From positions 1-64,000 of the forward strand of contig JHVD01000010.1 in assembly GCA_000619965.1 (NCBI GenBank): a DNA stretch of 64,000 nt. The letters run 5' to 3'. The DNA comes from Propionibacteriaceae bacterium P6A17. GTDB lineage: Bacteria > Actinomycetota > Actinomycetes > Propionibacteriales > Propionibacteriaceae. Made by a program: the position numbers and the translations under genes. Under the pieces are notes generated by a model. That model was not told the DNA's origin. It ran no database searches and saw nothing but the letters and a program-made list of their open reading frames with translations. Positions 8,316 to 17,271 of this stretch are shown piece after piece (positions within the stretch are counted from its first letter, which is position 1; each line of letters starts with the position of its first letter).

Positions 8316-8704
8316 AATCCAAGGCACCACCCGACGGCGTGCCGCCGGACCGGGCCTCACCGACGCCCCTCCTGCGCTGGATCGGCGAGCTGCCTCGTGC
8401 CCAAGCGCACGTCGATCGTCACCCATGTTGTCACGTATGTCCCACACGGGGAGGCCGCTGCGACTTCGCGAACCGCCAGCTTCGCCTGGTCGCCAGCAAG
8501 CGCTGGTGCCGGGTCGATCGGCCGGCGGCTGCAGCGAGGCGGCAGAGACGGCATGCGAACGGTGCAGCACTGGCCCCACCGTCCACGACGCGGACCTGGC
8601 AGGCGGCGCAGCCGGGCGACGATGTGCTTCGGCGCGGGTGAGGGCCCACCGACGCGGCGCGGCCCAGCAGGGCAGGTTCGGGATGAGAACCTCCGATGGG
8701 ACAG
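8316..8704 (-). other. unassigned 390-bp stretch between rplM and cbiB
   Basis: No convincing gene was found. The best frame is 8357-8554 (minus, 65 codons, last third with balanced composition), but it has no ribosome binding site and no recognisable domain. Other frames give low-complexity Arg/Pro/Ala translations. No riboswitch box, tRNA or strong terminator was seen. It may be a decayed gene. Confidence 0.4.
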
Positions 8705-9649
8705 TCAGCGGCGCCGAGGATGCGCGACGAGCAGCGCCGCCGTCGCGAGCGCCCCGGCCGCGGCGGTGGCGATCCCGACGAGCCTCGTCGAGCGTCGCAC
8801 CGCGCGCGCATCCGGGCGGGGCCCGTCGCCGAGCAGGCCGCGCTCCTCCACGCGCCCGCCGTAGTAGATGTTGCGTCCCCCGAGCTGCACGCCGAGCGCG
8901 CCGGCCATGGCCGACTCGCACCAGCCGCCGTTGGGGCTCGGGTGCTTCGCGTGATCGCGGGCGAGCACCCGCCACGCGGCACGAGGCTCACCCCCGGCGA
9001 GCCCGGCCAGCGTCGCGAACAGCGCGCCGGTCAGCCGCGCCGGGATGAGGTCGAGGGCGTCGTCGAGGCGCGCGGCCACCGTCCCGAAGCGCTCGTAGCG
9101 CGCGTTGTGGTGACCGATCATCGCGTCGAGGGTGTTCGCGCCGCGGTGCACGACGAGCCCCGGCACGCCCAGCAGCGCTCCCCAGAAGATCGACGCGACG
9201 GCCGCGTCGGCCGTGTTCTCGGCCATGGACTCGATCGTCGCGCGGGCGAGCTCGGGCGCATCCAGCGCGTCGGCATCGCGGCCGCAGAGGTGCCCCAACC
9301 TCTCACGGGCGCGCGCGAGGTCGTCGACCTCCAGCGCGTCGGCCATGAGCCGGCCCTCGCGGGCGAGGCTCGTCGCGCCGACCACGGCCCAGGTCGCGGC
9401 AGCCGTCGAGACGACGCGCCACCACGCTCGCCCGCGGCCGAACCCCTCGACGACGGCACCGGCCAGCGCGAGCGGAGCCAAGGTGGCCGCGACGTGTACC
9501 GCGCCGGCGGCGACGGTGTCGTCGTAGATGTGCTCCTCGACGGCCGCCGCCGCCTGCCCGAAGCCCGCGACGGGGTGCCCGTGCTGCGGGTCGGGGACGA
9601 GTCGGTCGAGGATCAGCCCCAGGGCCAGCCCCAGCGCGCGCCACTTCAT
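8705..9649 (-). CDS. cbiB: adenosylcobinamide-phosphate synthase, CbiB/CobD family
   Basis: An integral membrane enzyme that attaches the aminopropanol arm to adenosylcobyric acid. It has 314 residues, several membrane segments, and the family motifs LILDRLVPDPQHGHPV near the N-terminus, ATIESMAENTADA in the middle and HPSPNGGWCESAMAGALGV. The ATG at 9649 overlaps the stop of the upstream CobC-like gene by four bases (ATGA), so the enzyme and the supplier of aminopropanol phosphate are translationally coupled. Confidence 0.95.
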   Translation of the reverse strand: MKWRALGLALGLILDRLVPDPQHGHPVAGFGQAAAAVEEHIYDDTVAAGAVHVAATLAPLALAGAVVEGFGRGRAWWRVVSTAAATWAVVGATSLAREGRLMADALEVDDLARARERLGHLCGRDADALDAPELARATIESMAENTADAAVASIFWGALLGVPGLVVHRGANTLDAMIGHHNARYERFGTVAARLDDALDLIPARLTGALFATLAGLAGGEPRAAWRVLARDHAKHPSPNGGWCESAMAGALGVQLGGRNIYYGGRVEERGLLGDGPRPDARAVRRSTRLVGIATAAAGALATAALLVAHPRRR

Positions 9650-10722
9650 GGTCGTGCTCCTTCCTTGCCCTCCCGCAGCGAAGCGATCGCGGCGGCGAGG
9701 CGGGCGTGGGCGTCGGGCGTGCGAACGGCGATCCGCAGCCACGCGGGCCCGAGCCCCGGAAACGTCTCACAGCGTCGAACGGCGAAGCCGAGCCCGGCGA
9801 GCGGCTCGCGCAGCGACTCCCCGGCGCGGATGGGCGACGTGTCGACGAGCACGAACGGGCTGGCCGACGGCGCCACCCACAGCCCCAGCGCCTCGAGTCT
9901 CCGCACCAGGTCGTCGCGGGCCTCCACGAGCGACGCCGACCCGCGCCGCACGAAGGCGAGGGCGTCGTCGGAGGTGCAGGCCCGCATCACGGTGATCGCC
10001 GGCGACGAGACCGACCACGGGGTCTGCTCGGCCCGCAGCCTAGCGACGAGCTCCGGGTCCCCGACGATGTACCCGGCCCGCACGCCCGCGATCGAGAATG
10101 CCTTCGTCAACGACCGCGTGACGAGCACGCCCGGCATCTCGGGCGCGATGAGCGAGTGCTCGTCGCCCACCTCGTCGAGGAACGCCTCGTCGACGAGCAG
10201 GACGCGCCCGGGCCGCGCGAGCCGCCGCAGCACGTGCGCAGGGTGCAGCCGGCCGGTGGGATTCGTCGGATTGCCGACGACGACCAGGTCGGCCGCGTCG
10301 GGCACGAGTCCGGGCTCGAGCGCGAACGGCCGGCCGAGGACCACGCGGGCCACGTCGTGGCCGGCCCGGCGCAGCGCCGCCTCCGGCTCGGTGAACTGCG
10401 GGTGCACGACGGCGGGCCGCCGGATGTCCAGGGCCCGGGCCACCAGCGTGAACGCCTCCGCCGCGCCGCTGGTGGGCAGCACCATCTCCTTCGCGACGCC
10501 CCACCGGCGAGCGATGGCGGCCGCGGCCGGAGCCCAGTCGGGGTAGGCCGACCAGCGCGGGATGTCGCAGGCCAGGGCGCGCTGCACGAACTCGGGCGGG
10601 GTGCGGGCGCGGACGTTGACGGCGAAGTCCTCGAGGCCGGCGCGCAAGTCGGCGTCGCCGTGATGCCGCAGGTCGTGGCCGGCGCCTTCGGTGGGCGTGC
10701 CAGAATTGCCGCGATGTCTCAC
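9646..10722 (-). CDS. cobC: threonine-phosphate decarboxylase/aminotransferase-like CobC
   Basis: A class I/II PLP enzyme, 358 residues. It contains GNPTNPTGRLH (about 150-160) and the PLP lysine K207 in SLTKAFSIAG. Its N-terminal HHGDADLRAG...DFAVNVR is characteristic of the CobC (CobD in Salmonella) branch that makes (R)-1-amino-2-propanol phosphate, and linkage to cbiB supports this over histidinol-phosphate aminotransferase. The only in-frame start near the right place is GTG 10722, which lies inside the first codons of the divergent cbiT gene (ATG 10714), so both transcripts would be leaderless or antisense at their ends. Confidence 0.9.
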   Translation of the reverse strand: MRHRGNSGTPTEGAGHDLRHHGDADLRAGLEDFAVNVRARTPPEFVQRALACDIPRWSAYPDWAPAAAAIARRWGVAKEMVLPTSGAAEAFTLVARALDIRRPAVVHPQFTEPEAALRRAGHDVARVVLGRPFALEPGLVPDAADLVVVGNPTNPTGRLHPAHVLRRLARPGRVLLVDEAFLDEVGDEHSLIAPEMPGVLVTRSLTKAFSIAGVRAGYIVGDPELVARLRAEQTPWSVSSPAITVMRACTSDDALAFVRRGSASLVEARDDLVRRLEALGLWVAPSASPFVLVDTSPIRAGESLREPLAGLGFAVRRCETFPGLGPAWLRIAVRTPDAHARLAAAIASLREGKEGARP

Positions 10723-11286
10723 TTCGCCTCTCCCGTCCCGGGTCTGCCCGACGATGCCTTCACCCACGACGGCCTCATCACCAAGCGCGTCCTGCGCGCG
10801 GCCGCGCTCGCGCACCTCCGCCCGGCCCCGGGCGAGCTGCTGTGGGATCTCGGCGTCGGCGCCGGCAGCGTGCTCGTCGAGTGGCTGCGCGCCCTGCCGG
10901 ACACGCGCGCAGTGGGCGTCGAGCGCCGCGACGACCGCCTCGCCAACGCGCGCACCAACGTCGAGCGCTTCGGCGTGGCCAGCCGCGCGACGCTCGTCGC
11001 GGGGGACGTCGCCGACGAGGTGGCCTCGCTCCCCCGGCCCGATGCGGTGTTCATCGGCGGCGGGCTGAGCTCGGGAGTGCTGGATGCGTGCGTCAGCAGG
11101 CTCCCCGACGGCGGCCGTTTCGTCGCGCACGGGGTCACCGTCGAGGCGGAGGTCGCGCTGGCCGACGCGCATGCGCGCCACGGCGGCGAACTCACCCGGA
11201 TCTCGGTCGAGCTGGGCGACGCGATCGGCAGCTTCCGCGGCTGGCAGCCGCTGCGCGCCGTCACCCAGTGGGCCCTCACGCGCTGA
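10714..11286 (+). CDS. cbiT: precorrin-6B/cobalt-precorrin C15-methyltransferase (decarboxylating), CbiT
   Basis: A 190-residue SAM methyltransferase catalysing C15 methylation and C12 decarboxylation of the corrin ring. It shows FTHDGLITKRVLRAAAL (the CbiT N-terminus) and the SAM glycine loop DLGVGAGSVLVEW at about residues 46-58. The start ATG 10714 follows a CAGAAT -10-like box by eight bases, so it is probably leaderless. It stands alone on the plus strand: its start overlaps the divergent cobC start and its end overlaps the convergent cbiO end by 11 bases. The CbiE partner activity is in the fusion at 17271. Confidence 0.93.
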   Translation: MSHFASPVPGLPDDAFTHDGLITKRVLRAAALAHLRPAPGELLWDLGVGAGSVLVEWLRALPDTRAVGVERRDDRLANARTNVERFGVASRATLVAGDVADEVASLPRPDAVFIGGGLSSGVLDACVSRLPDGGRFVAHGVTVEAEVALADAHARHGGELTRISVELGDAIGSFRGWQPLRAVTQWALTR

Positions 11287-12079
11287 GGCACTCGGCCACC
11301 TCCTCGAGCGTGCGGGGGCGGATGCCCAGCCCGAGGCGGCCTGCGAGCTCGAGCGGCCACGGCCGCCGCAGCCGGGCCCTCGCGAGCCGAGGGGCGTCGT
11401 CGAGGACCACCACCGGATCGTCGACGACCACCCTGCCGTCCACGACGAGCCCCACCCGGTCGGCGAGGGCGAGCGCCAGTTCGAGGTCGTGGGTGGACAG
11501 CACCACGGTGATCCCGGCCTCGCGCACGATCTCGAGGATGTCGCGCACCTCCGCCACCCCTGCCGGGTCGAGGCCGGCCGTCGGCTCGTCGAGCAGCAGG
11601 ACGTCGGGGCGCATCGCCAACGCGCCCGCGAGCGCCACCCGCTTGCGTTCGCCGTGGCTGAGGTGGTGACAGGGCCGGTCGGCGAGGTGGGTGATCGACA
11701 GCAACGCGAGGGTTTCGTCGACGCGGGCGAGGACCTCGTCGCGGGCGAGCCCGAGGTTGGTGGGCCCGAACGACACGTCCTGGCGCACGTCGGCGCTGAA
11801 GAGCTGCTCGTCGGGGTCCTGCAGCACGAGCTGCACGCGCCGCCGGTGGGCCCTGAGGCCACGCCGGTCGTGGCGCAGCGGTTCGCCGTCGACGAGCACC
11901 TCCCCCTTCGTAGGGCGATGGCTGCCGCACAGCGCGCGCAGGAGGGTGGTCTTGCCGGAGCCGTTCGCGCCGATGAGGACGGTGCGGGAGCCCCGCTCGA
12001 TGGCCAGCTCCACGTCGGCCAGCACACTGGGGCCGCCGTGGTCGAGGCACAGCCCGCGGGTGGCGAGCAGCGCCGTCAT
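11276..12079 (-). CDS. cbiO: cobalt ECF transporter ATPase CbiO
   Basis: The ATP-binding subunit of the CbiMNQO cobalt uptake transporter, 267 residues. Walker A is IGANGSGKTT (about 36-45), the signature is LSHGERKRVALAGAL, Walker B is DVLLLDEPTAG, and the switch histidine is in STHDLELA. Its ATG overlaps the cbiQ stop by four bases. As in many systems only one ATPase is present, implying a homodimer. Confidence 0.95.
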   Translation of the reverse strand: MTALLATRGLCLDHGGPSVLADVELAIERGSRTVLIGANGSGKTTLLRALCGSHRPTKGEVLVDGEPLRHDRRGLRAHRRRVQLVLQDPDEQLFSADVRQDVSFGPTNLGLARDEVLARVDETLALLSITHLADRPCHHLSHGERKRVALAGALAMRPDVLLLDEPTAGLDPAGVAEVRDILEIVREAGITVVLSTHDLELALALADRVGLVVDGRVVVDDPVVVLDDAPRLARARLRRPWPLELAGRLGLGIRPRTLEEVAECLSA

Positions 12080-12828
12080 GCGAGCCACCACCCCGCGGCC
12101 CAGAGCCCGCCCACGGTGCCCAGCGCGCCGACGATCATCGGCCAGCTCCGCGCCCGCGCCGGCGCCGTCGTCGCGAGGGAGTCTTCCATGCCGCGCGCGG
12201 CGAGGCCGGCGTCGAGACGGACGGCGCGGTCCCAGGCCCGCACCAGCAGCGTGCCGGCGGCATCCCCGGCGGACCGGATCGTCACCCGCCCGAGGCGGCG
12301 GCGCTGGGCATCGAGGATGGCGGCGGCGGTGCCGAGCAGGATGAACAACAGCCGGTACGTCAGCGACGCGATCTCCACCAGCGGGGCCGGCACACGGTGC
12401 TGCTCGAGCCAGGTGAGCAGATCCGACATCGGCGTCGTCAGCGCGAGCACCATCACGCCCAACGTGCCGGCGATCGCGTGCGCGAGCACCGCGCCCGCCA
12501 TGGCCCATGATTCGGGGCCGACGGACAGCAGCCCCCAAGACCACCACGCGTCGACCGGCGAGCGGCCGACGGAGAACACCACCGACAGCGCCCCGACGAG
12601 GATGAACGCCATCGGCAGCGCCATCACGGCCACCAGTCGGCGCGGCGCGATGCGGGCCGGCCCGACGAGGACGACGACCGCCACCAGCCCGACGAGCCAC
12701 ACCCCCGCCACCGACGGCACGGCGAGTGCGGTGGCGACGAGCCCGAGGCTCCACAGCAGCTTCTCGCCGACGCGACGGCGCCGCCACGGGCTGGCCCAGG
12801 CGGCGTCGTCGAGCGCGATGCGGGCCAT
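12076..12828 (-). CDS. cbiQ: cobalt ECF transporter T component CbiQ
   Basis: The transmembrane coupling subunit that links the CbiO ATPases to the substrate-binding CbiM. It has 250 residues, five or six hydrophobic segments, and a C-terminal cytoplasmic region with the coupling-helix motif AGLAARGM. ATG 12828 is two bases from the cbiN stop, and its own stop overlaps cbiO. The upstream open frame to 13005 is out of the gene. Confidence 0.93.
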   Translation of the reverse strand: MARIALDDAAWASPWRRRRVGEKLLWSLGLVATALAVPSVAGVWLVGLVAVVVLVGPARIAPRRLVAVMALPMAFILVGALSVVFSVGRSPVDAWWSWGLLSVGPESWAMAGAVLAHAIAGTLGVMVLALTTPMSDLLTWLEQHRVPAPLVEIASLTYRLLFILLGTAAAILDAQRRRLGRVTIRSAGDAAGTLLVRAWDRAVRLDAGLAARGMEDSLATTAPARARSWPMIVGALGTVGGLWAAGWWLA

Positions 12829-12830
12829 CG

Positions 12831-13199
12831 TCAGCCCGCGCCGGGAGCCATGTGCTGCGCCTTCGCGGCCGCGTCGCGGGCGGCCTTGCGGCCACGCAGG
12901 TTGCCGAAGGCGTAGCCGACAATGCCCGCCCCCACGGCCGCCTGCAACGCGAAGAGCCCGGACTCCAGCTCGCCCGAGCCCGGCTCGAAGACCGGCGCGA
13001 ACCACGGCTGCGCGCCCTGCTCGTCCAAGATGTCGACGACCGCGGAGTCCGTGCCCGCGAACCCTTCCCCTCCGTCAGCCGCCACACGGCCCCCGACGAC
13101 GAAGGACACGGCGAACAGCACGACGACGGCGACGAGGCTCAGCACGACCAGCCAGGGGAACCGCCGCGCAGGGGACTGCCCCGGGACCTGCTCAGACAT
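12831..13199 (-). CDS. cbiN: cobalt transporter auxiliary subunit CbiN
   Basis: A small membrane protein of 122 residues with one membrane helix at each end (about 15-37 and 85-100). The diagnostic motif [22 protein letters not shown] lies just before the second helix (first half is residues 65-77). CbiN loads cobalt into CbiM. The N-terminal cytoplasmic part is slightly longer than in enterobacteria. It overlaps the end of cbiM by eight bases. Confidence 0.93.
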   Translation of the reverse strand: MSEQVPGQSPARRFPWLVVLSLVAVVVLFAVSFVVGGRVAADGGEGFAGTDSAVVDILDEQGAQPWFAPVFEPGSGELESGLFALQAAVGAGIVGYAFGNLRGRKAARDAAAKAQHMAPGAG

Positions 13200-13881
13200 G
13201 GGCGGCCTCCTTGACCGGCTCGGGGCGCAGCACGTGCAGCCGCACCAGTTCGGAGCTGGCCACCTTCCTCAGGAAACGCAGCACGACGATGCCGAGAAAG
13301 CCCTCCATGACGGCCAGGGGGATCTGCGAGAGCGCAAACACGGACAGGAACTTGACCGCGGCCCCGCCGAGTCCGCTCGTCGGATCCGGATAGGCCAACG
13401 CGAGCTGCAGCGAGGTGACGCAGTAGGTGCCGAGGTCGGCGAACAGCATGGCGAGGAAGATGCCGACGTCGGCGCCTCCGCCCAAGCGCTGGACGAGCGA
13501 CCACACGCCGAAGCCCAGCCACGGGCCGACGACCGCCATCGAGAAGGCATTGGCGCCGAGCGTGGTCAGCCCGCCGTGGGCGAGCAGCAGCGCCTGGAAC
13601 AGCAGCACGACGGTGCCGAGGAACGCCATCACCGGCGGCCGGAACAACACCGCACCCAGCCCGGTGCCCGTCGGATGCGACGAGCTGCCGGTGACGCTGG
13701 GCAGCTTGATGGCGGACAGTACGAATGTGAAGCCCGCGGCGGCGGCGAGCAGCAGCTTGTTCTCGGGATTCTTGCGGGACTCCCTGACGACCGCGACGGC
13801 GCCCTGGACGACGAACGGCGCGGCGACGACGGTCCAGCCAACCGCGTGTGCGACGGGGAGATACCCCTCCGCGATGTGCAT
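13192..13881 (-). CDS. cbiM: cobalt ECF transporter substrate-binding subunit CbiM
   Basis: The substrate-capturing membrane subunit, 229 residues with six or seven helices. It begins MHIAEGYLP, where the free N-terminus and His2 form the Co(II) site in CbiM/NikM proteins, and contains the second conserved histidine in [11 protein letters not shown]. It is the first gene of cbiMNQO, preceded by a cobalamin riboswitch whose downstream hairpin could mask the AGAAAGGA ribosome binding site, so cobalt uptake should fall when cobalamin is plentiful. Confidence 0.95.
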   Translation of the reverse strand: MHIAEGYLPVAHAVGWTVVAAPFVVQGAVAVVRESRKNPENKLLLAAAAGFTFVLSAIKLPSVTGSSSHPTGTGLGAVLFRPPVMAFLGTVVLLFQALLLAHGGLTTLGANAFSMAVVGPWLGFGVWSLVQRLGGGADVGIFLAMLFADLGTYCVTSLQLALAYPDPTSGLGGAAVKFLSVFALSQIPLAVMEGFLGIVVLRFLRKVASSELVRLHVLRPEPVKEAAHV

Positions 13882-13919
13882 GACACATCCTTTCTCGGGA
13901 TCGTGCGTCCCGGATCGGG

Positions 13920-14022
13920 CCGGAGGGCGAGTTCCTGACTCCCGTCCGCGTCGCGGACGTCCACAGTGGCGCGACCGTGCTGGCTCTGCCCAGCTTCCTC
14001 GTTGGCCCCCGGCGGTGGTGAC
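13920..14022 (-). promoter_or_regulatory. cobalamin (B12) riboswitch upstream of cbiMNQO
   Basis: The minus strand contains GGAAGCTGGGCAGAGCCAGC, the B12 box CGCCACTGT (13970-13962) and GGAGTCAGGAAC (13942-13931), in the order and spacing of the AdoCbl riboswitch. A TAGCGT -10 box at 14034-14029 puts the RNA start near 14022. Downstream, GGGA and TCCC segments (about 13914-13895) can pair next to the cbiM ribosome binding site, suggesting translational control. Confidence 0.92.
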
Positions 14023-14237
14023 GCACTCACGCTATCCCAGCCGCCCGCGGAGAAAGAGGGCGCCCTCCCCTATCGTTCCCACCGACTGTCGCCGCGGCCC
14101 GACGTAGGCCCTCGGCCACGCCGCGGGCTGCCGTCGGGCCCCGACCGCCACGTCCGGCGACGTCTGGCCGCGCGGGACTCGTCGCCGCTGCGGGGCCCCG
14201 CGGTCGCCGCACCGACGGCGGCGGCTAGCGTGGAGGC

Positions 14238-14888
14238 GTGGAGCACGACTACTTGCAGCTTGGGGGCGACATCTACGCCCGTTCGTTCGAGATCATCCGC
14301 GCCGAGACGGACCTGGCGCGCTTCCCGCAGGATCTGGAGCCCGTCATCGTGCGCATGGTGCACGCGGCGGCCGACCCTGCGATCGCGGACATGGTGGCCT
14401 TCTCGCCGAACGTGGCGACTTCGGCCCTCGCCGCACTCGAGAACGGCGCCCCCGTGCTGTGCGACTCGTCCATGGTCGCCACCGGCATCATCCGCAGCCG
14501 CCTGCCCGAGGACACGCCCATCGTCTGCCACATCAAGGACCCGCGGCTGGCCGACCTGGCCCGGGCGCGCAACACGACGAAGACCGCCGCCGCCGTCGAC
14601 CTCTGGGCGGACGACGGGCTGCTCGAGGGCGCCGTCGTCGCCATCGGCAACGCCCCCACCGCGCTGTTTCGCACCCTCGAGGTCATCCGGCGCACCGGGC
14701 AGCGCCCCGCGGCGATCGTCGGGATCCCGGTGGGTTTCGTCGGCGCCGCCGAGTCCAAGCAGGCCCTCGTCGACGACCCGCTCGGCTGCGAATACCTGAC
14801 CGTGCTCGGCCGACGGGGAGGCTCGGCCATGGCGGTGGCGGCGGTCAATGCGATCGCGAGCCGCGCCGAGACCACCAATGACCGCTAG
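14238..14888 (+). CDS. cbiC: cobalt-precorrin-8 methylmutase, CbiC/CobH
   Basis: Moves the methyl group from C11 to C12, converting (cobalt-)precorrin-8 to (hydrogeno)cobyrinate. It has 216 residues and typical motifs: RMVHAAADPAIADMVAF with the catalytic histidine (about residue 43), and VPVGFVGAAESK near residue 170. GTG 14238 is preceded six bases upstream by a TAGCGT -10 box, so it is leaderless. cbiD follows with an 11-base overlap. Confidence 0.95.
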   Translation: MEHDYLQLGGDIYARSFEIIRAETDLARFPQDLEPVIVRMVHAAADPAIADMVAFSPNVATSALAALENGAPVLCDSSMVATGIIRSRLPEDTPIVCHIKDPRLADLARARNTTKTAAAVDLWADDGLLEGAVVAIGNAPTALFRTLEVIRRTGQRPAAIVGIPVGFVGAAESKQALVDDPLGCEYLTVLGRRGGSAMAVAAVNAIASRAETTNDR

Positions 14889-16029
14889 CGGCAACGACCC
14901 CGCGCTGGCCGCCGAGGGGCGCGAGGCGCTGCGCCCGCGGGGCCGGGCCGCGCAGCTCGCCCACTCGGAGCTTCGCCCCGGCTGGACGACCGGCGCTTGC
15001 GCCTGCGCCGCCGCGACCGCCGCCACCGCCGCCCTGCTCGGCGACGCGTTCCCGGACCCCGTGCAGATCACGCTGCCGGGCGGGCGCAGCCCCTCCTTCG
15101 CGCTCACCCAGGAGCGGCGCGGCGACGGCTGGGCGATGGCCGCCGTCACCAAGGACGCCGGCGACGACCCCGACGTCACGCACGGCGCCGTCGTGCGCGC
15201 CACCGTGCGCCGCGGCGCCCCCGGCTCCGGCATCACCTTCGTGGGCGGCGACGGGGTCGGCACCGTCACCCAGCCGGGGCTGCCGCTGCCCGTCGGGGAG
15301 CCCGCGATCAACCCCGTGCCGCGCGAGTACATCGCCGCCAACGTGCGCCGCGCCGCCGAGGCGCTCGGGGACGCGGGCGACCTCGTCGTGACCATCTCCA
15401 TCGACGACGGGGCCCGCATCGCCCTGCGCACCTGGAATGCCCGCATCGGAGTGCTCGGCGGGCTCAGCGTGCTCGGCACCACCGGCGTCGTCGTCCCCTA
15501 CTCGTGCTCGGCGTGGATCGCGTCGATCCAGCGCGGCATCGACGTCGCCATCGCCAAGGGCGCCACGCACGCCGCAGCCTGCACCGGATCGACGTCCGAG
15601 CAGGTGGCCGAGGCACTGCACCCTGGGGTGGAGCTGCTCGACATGGGCGACTTCGCCGGTGCGGTGCTGAAGTACCTACGCCGCCATCCGCTGCCGCGGC
15701 TGACCATCGTCGGGGGCGTGGGGAAGCTGTCCAAGCTCGCCGCCGGGCACCTTGATCTGCACTCCCACCGCACCCGCATCGACCCGGGGCACCTCGTCGC
15801 GCTCGCCGCCGAGGCCGGGGCCCCGGCTGCGCTGCGCGAGGCCATCGCCGGCACCACCACCGTCGCGCACGCCGTCGCGCTCGCCGCCGCCAGCGGGATC
15901 GACCTCCCCGCGCGCATCGCCGCCGCCGCCCGCGACGAGGCCCTCGCCGTCCTCGACGGCGCACCCGTCGCGGTCGACGTCGTCGTCATCGACCGCGCGG
16001 GCACCGTCCTCGCCCGCACGGACGCGTGA
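14878..16029 (+). CDS. cbiD: cobalt-precorrin-5B C1-methyltransferase CbiD
   Basis: The C1 methyltransferase specific to the anaerobic (early cobalt insertion) pathway, 383 residues. It shows LRPGWTTGACACAAATAA near the N-terminus, the glycine-rich GSGITFVGGDGVGTVTQPGL segment, and AACTGSTSEQ. The start is ATG 14878 inside the last codons of cbiC; the open frame upstream (to 14848) is not needed. cbiD together with cbiG and cbiX shows the pathway is the anaerobic one. Confidence 0.95.
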   Translation: MTASGNDPALAAEGREALRPRGRAAQLAHSELRPGWTTGACACAAATAATAALLGDAFPDPVQITLPGGRSPSFALTQERRGDGWAMAAVTKDAGDDPDVTHGAVVRATVRRGAPGSGITFVGGDGVGTVTQPGLPLPVGEPAINPVPREYIAANVRRAAEALGDAGDLVVTISIDDGARIALRTWNARIGVLGGLSVLGTTGVVVPYSCSAWIASIQRGIDVAIAKGATHAAACTGSTSEQVAEALHPGVELLDMGDFAGAVLKYLRRHPLPRLTIVGGVGKLSKLAAGHLDLHSHRTRIDPGHLVALAAEAGAPAALREAIAGTTTVAHAVALAAASGIDLPARIAAAARDEALAVLDGAPVAVDVVVIDRAGTVLARTDA

Positions 16030-16038
16030 GCGGCAACC

Positions 16039-17271
16039 TCAGCCCTGCAACACCTTCAGCAGCTCGTCGCGCACCCGCACCGACCGTCGCGGATTGCGGT
16101 CGCCCACCACCGCGACGGTGAGGCCGCCGGCCGACGCCGTCGCCGGCGTCGCCGCCGACCCGGAGGCGGACTGGTCGGCTCGCACGCAGAACGTGTGACG
16201 CCGCTCGGCCTCCGCCGCGATCGCCGCGTTGACGTCGGGATCGTTGCTGGCGGCCAGCACGTACCAAGCCCCGGCGACGTCGTCGGGGCGGGCCGGCCGC
16301 CGCTCCAGCGCGACGAGGCCCTGCGCCGCGAACCGGCCCACCGTGATGCCCGTGTTCGGGGCGACGACCCGCACCTGCGCCCCCGCCGCGAGCAGCGCCG
16401 GGATCCGACGAGCAGCCACGGCCCCGCCACCGACGACGAGCACGTCCCGCCCCCGCAGGAACAGGCTCGACAGGTAGCCGGGCGCCGCCTCGTCGAGCCC
16501 CTCCACGTCGAGCTGCTCCGCGAAGCGTTCCACGACGAGCCGCGCCAGCTCGTCGCAGTCGCCGATGACGTCCGCGACGCGCACCTCCACCTCCGGATGC
16601 TGCTGCGCCCAGGCGCCGGCCTGGTCGAACGTCCAGGTGCGCAGCCTGCCCGGGAACAGGAAGTGCTGCGCGACGATGACGCGGCGCGCACCCGCGGCGG
16701 CCGCGGCACTCAACGCCTCCGGGATCGACGGCCGCGTCACCTGCACGAACGCCGGCCACGCCTGCCCCAGCCCCTCGGCCTCGAGCAGCGACCGGGTGAG
16801 CGCGCAGTGCTGTGCGTTCGCGTCCGACACGAGGTTGCCGCGCCCGACGAGCACCACCGCCGTGTCCTTGGGGCGCCAATCGCCCAGCTCGGCGCGCACG
16901 CGCTCCCTCAGCGCGGTGAACAGGTGCTCACTCGGCAGCAGCGGCCGGGCGTAGCGCACGTCGGCCTGCGCGCGCCCCTCGTCGATCGACTCGGGGATGT
17001 CCTCGCGCACGTGCCCGCCGGTGGCGAGCATCAGCGGCACGACCACCGCGTCGGTGTCGCCGGTGATCTCCCTCCCCTCGAGTGCCTCGGCCACCGCCTC
17101 CGCGATCGTCGGCTCCGCCAGCTCGACGAAGCCGAGGGTCACCCGTCGGCCGGGCAGCATCGCCCGCACCCTGTCCACGAGCGCCCTGCAGGCGCCCACG
17201 CCGTCGGGGTCCCGGGAGCCGTGGGCTGCGATGACAAGCGGGGTGTCGTCGGTGATCTCTTCGATGTGCAT
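16039..17271 (-). CDS. cbiX: CbiX cobaltochelatase fused to precorrin-2 dehydrogenase (SirC/Met8-like)
   Basis: A two-domain enzyme of 410 residues. Residues 1-250 are a CbiX-type chelatase with metal-binding H17 (AAHGSRDP) and H87 (MLATGGHVRED). Residues 270-410 are a precorrin-2 dehydrogenase with the NAD loop VLVVGGGAVAARR (277-289). The fusion can oxidise precorrin-2 to sirohydrochlorin and insert Co(II), the two consecutive first steps of the anaerobic pathway. The ATG overlaps the cbiEGH stop by one base (TGATG). It is the last gene of the riboswitch-controlled cbiL-cbiF-cbiEGH-cbiX operon. Confidence 0.93.
   Translation of the reverse strand: MHIEEITDDTPLVIAAHGSRDPDGVGACRALVDRVRAMLPGRRVTLGFVELAEPTIAEAVAEALEGREITGDTDAVVVPLMLATGGHVREDIPESIDEGRAQADVRYARPLLPSEHLFTALRERVRAELGDWRPKDTAVVLVGRGNLVSDANAQHCALTRSLLEAEGLGQAWPAFVQVTRPSIPEALSAAAAAGARRVIVAQHFLFPGRLRTWTFDQAGAWAQQHPEVEVRVADVIGDCDELARLVVERFAEQLDVEGLDEAAPGYLSSLFLRGRDVLVVGGGAVAARRIPALLAAGAQVRVVAPNTGITVGRFAAQGLVALERRPARPDDVAGAWYVLAASNDPDVNAAIAAEAERRHTFCVRADQSASGSAATPATASAGGLTVAVVGDRNPRRSVRVRDELLKVLQG

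Noticed and set aside
8440-8704. Cobalamin riboswitch near cbiB
   Set aside because: The segment is downstream of cbiB on its strand and lacks the conserved boxes.
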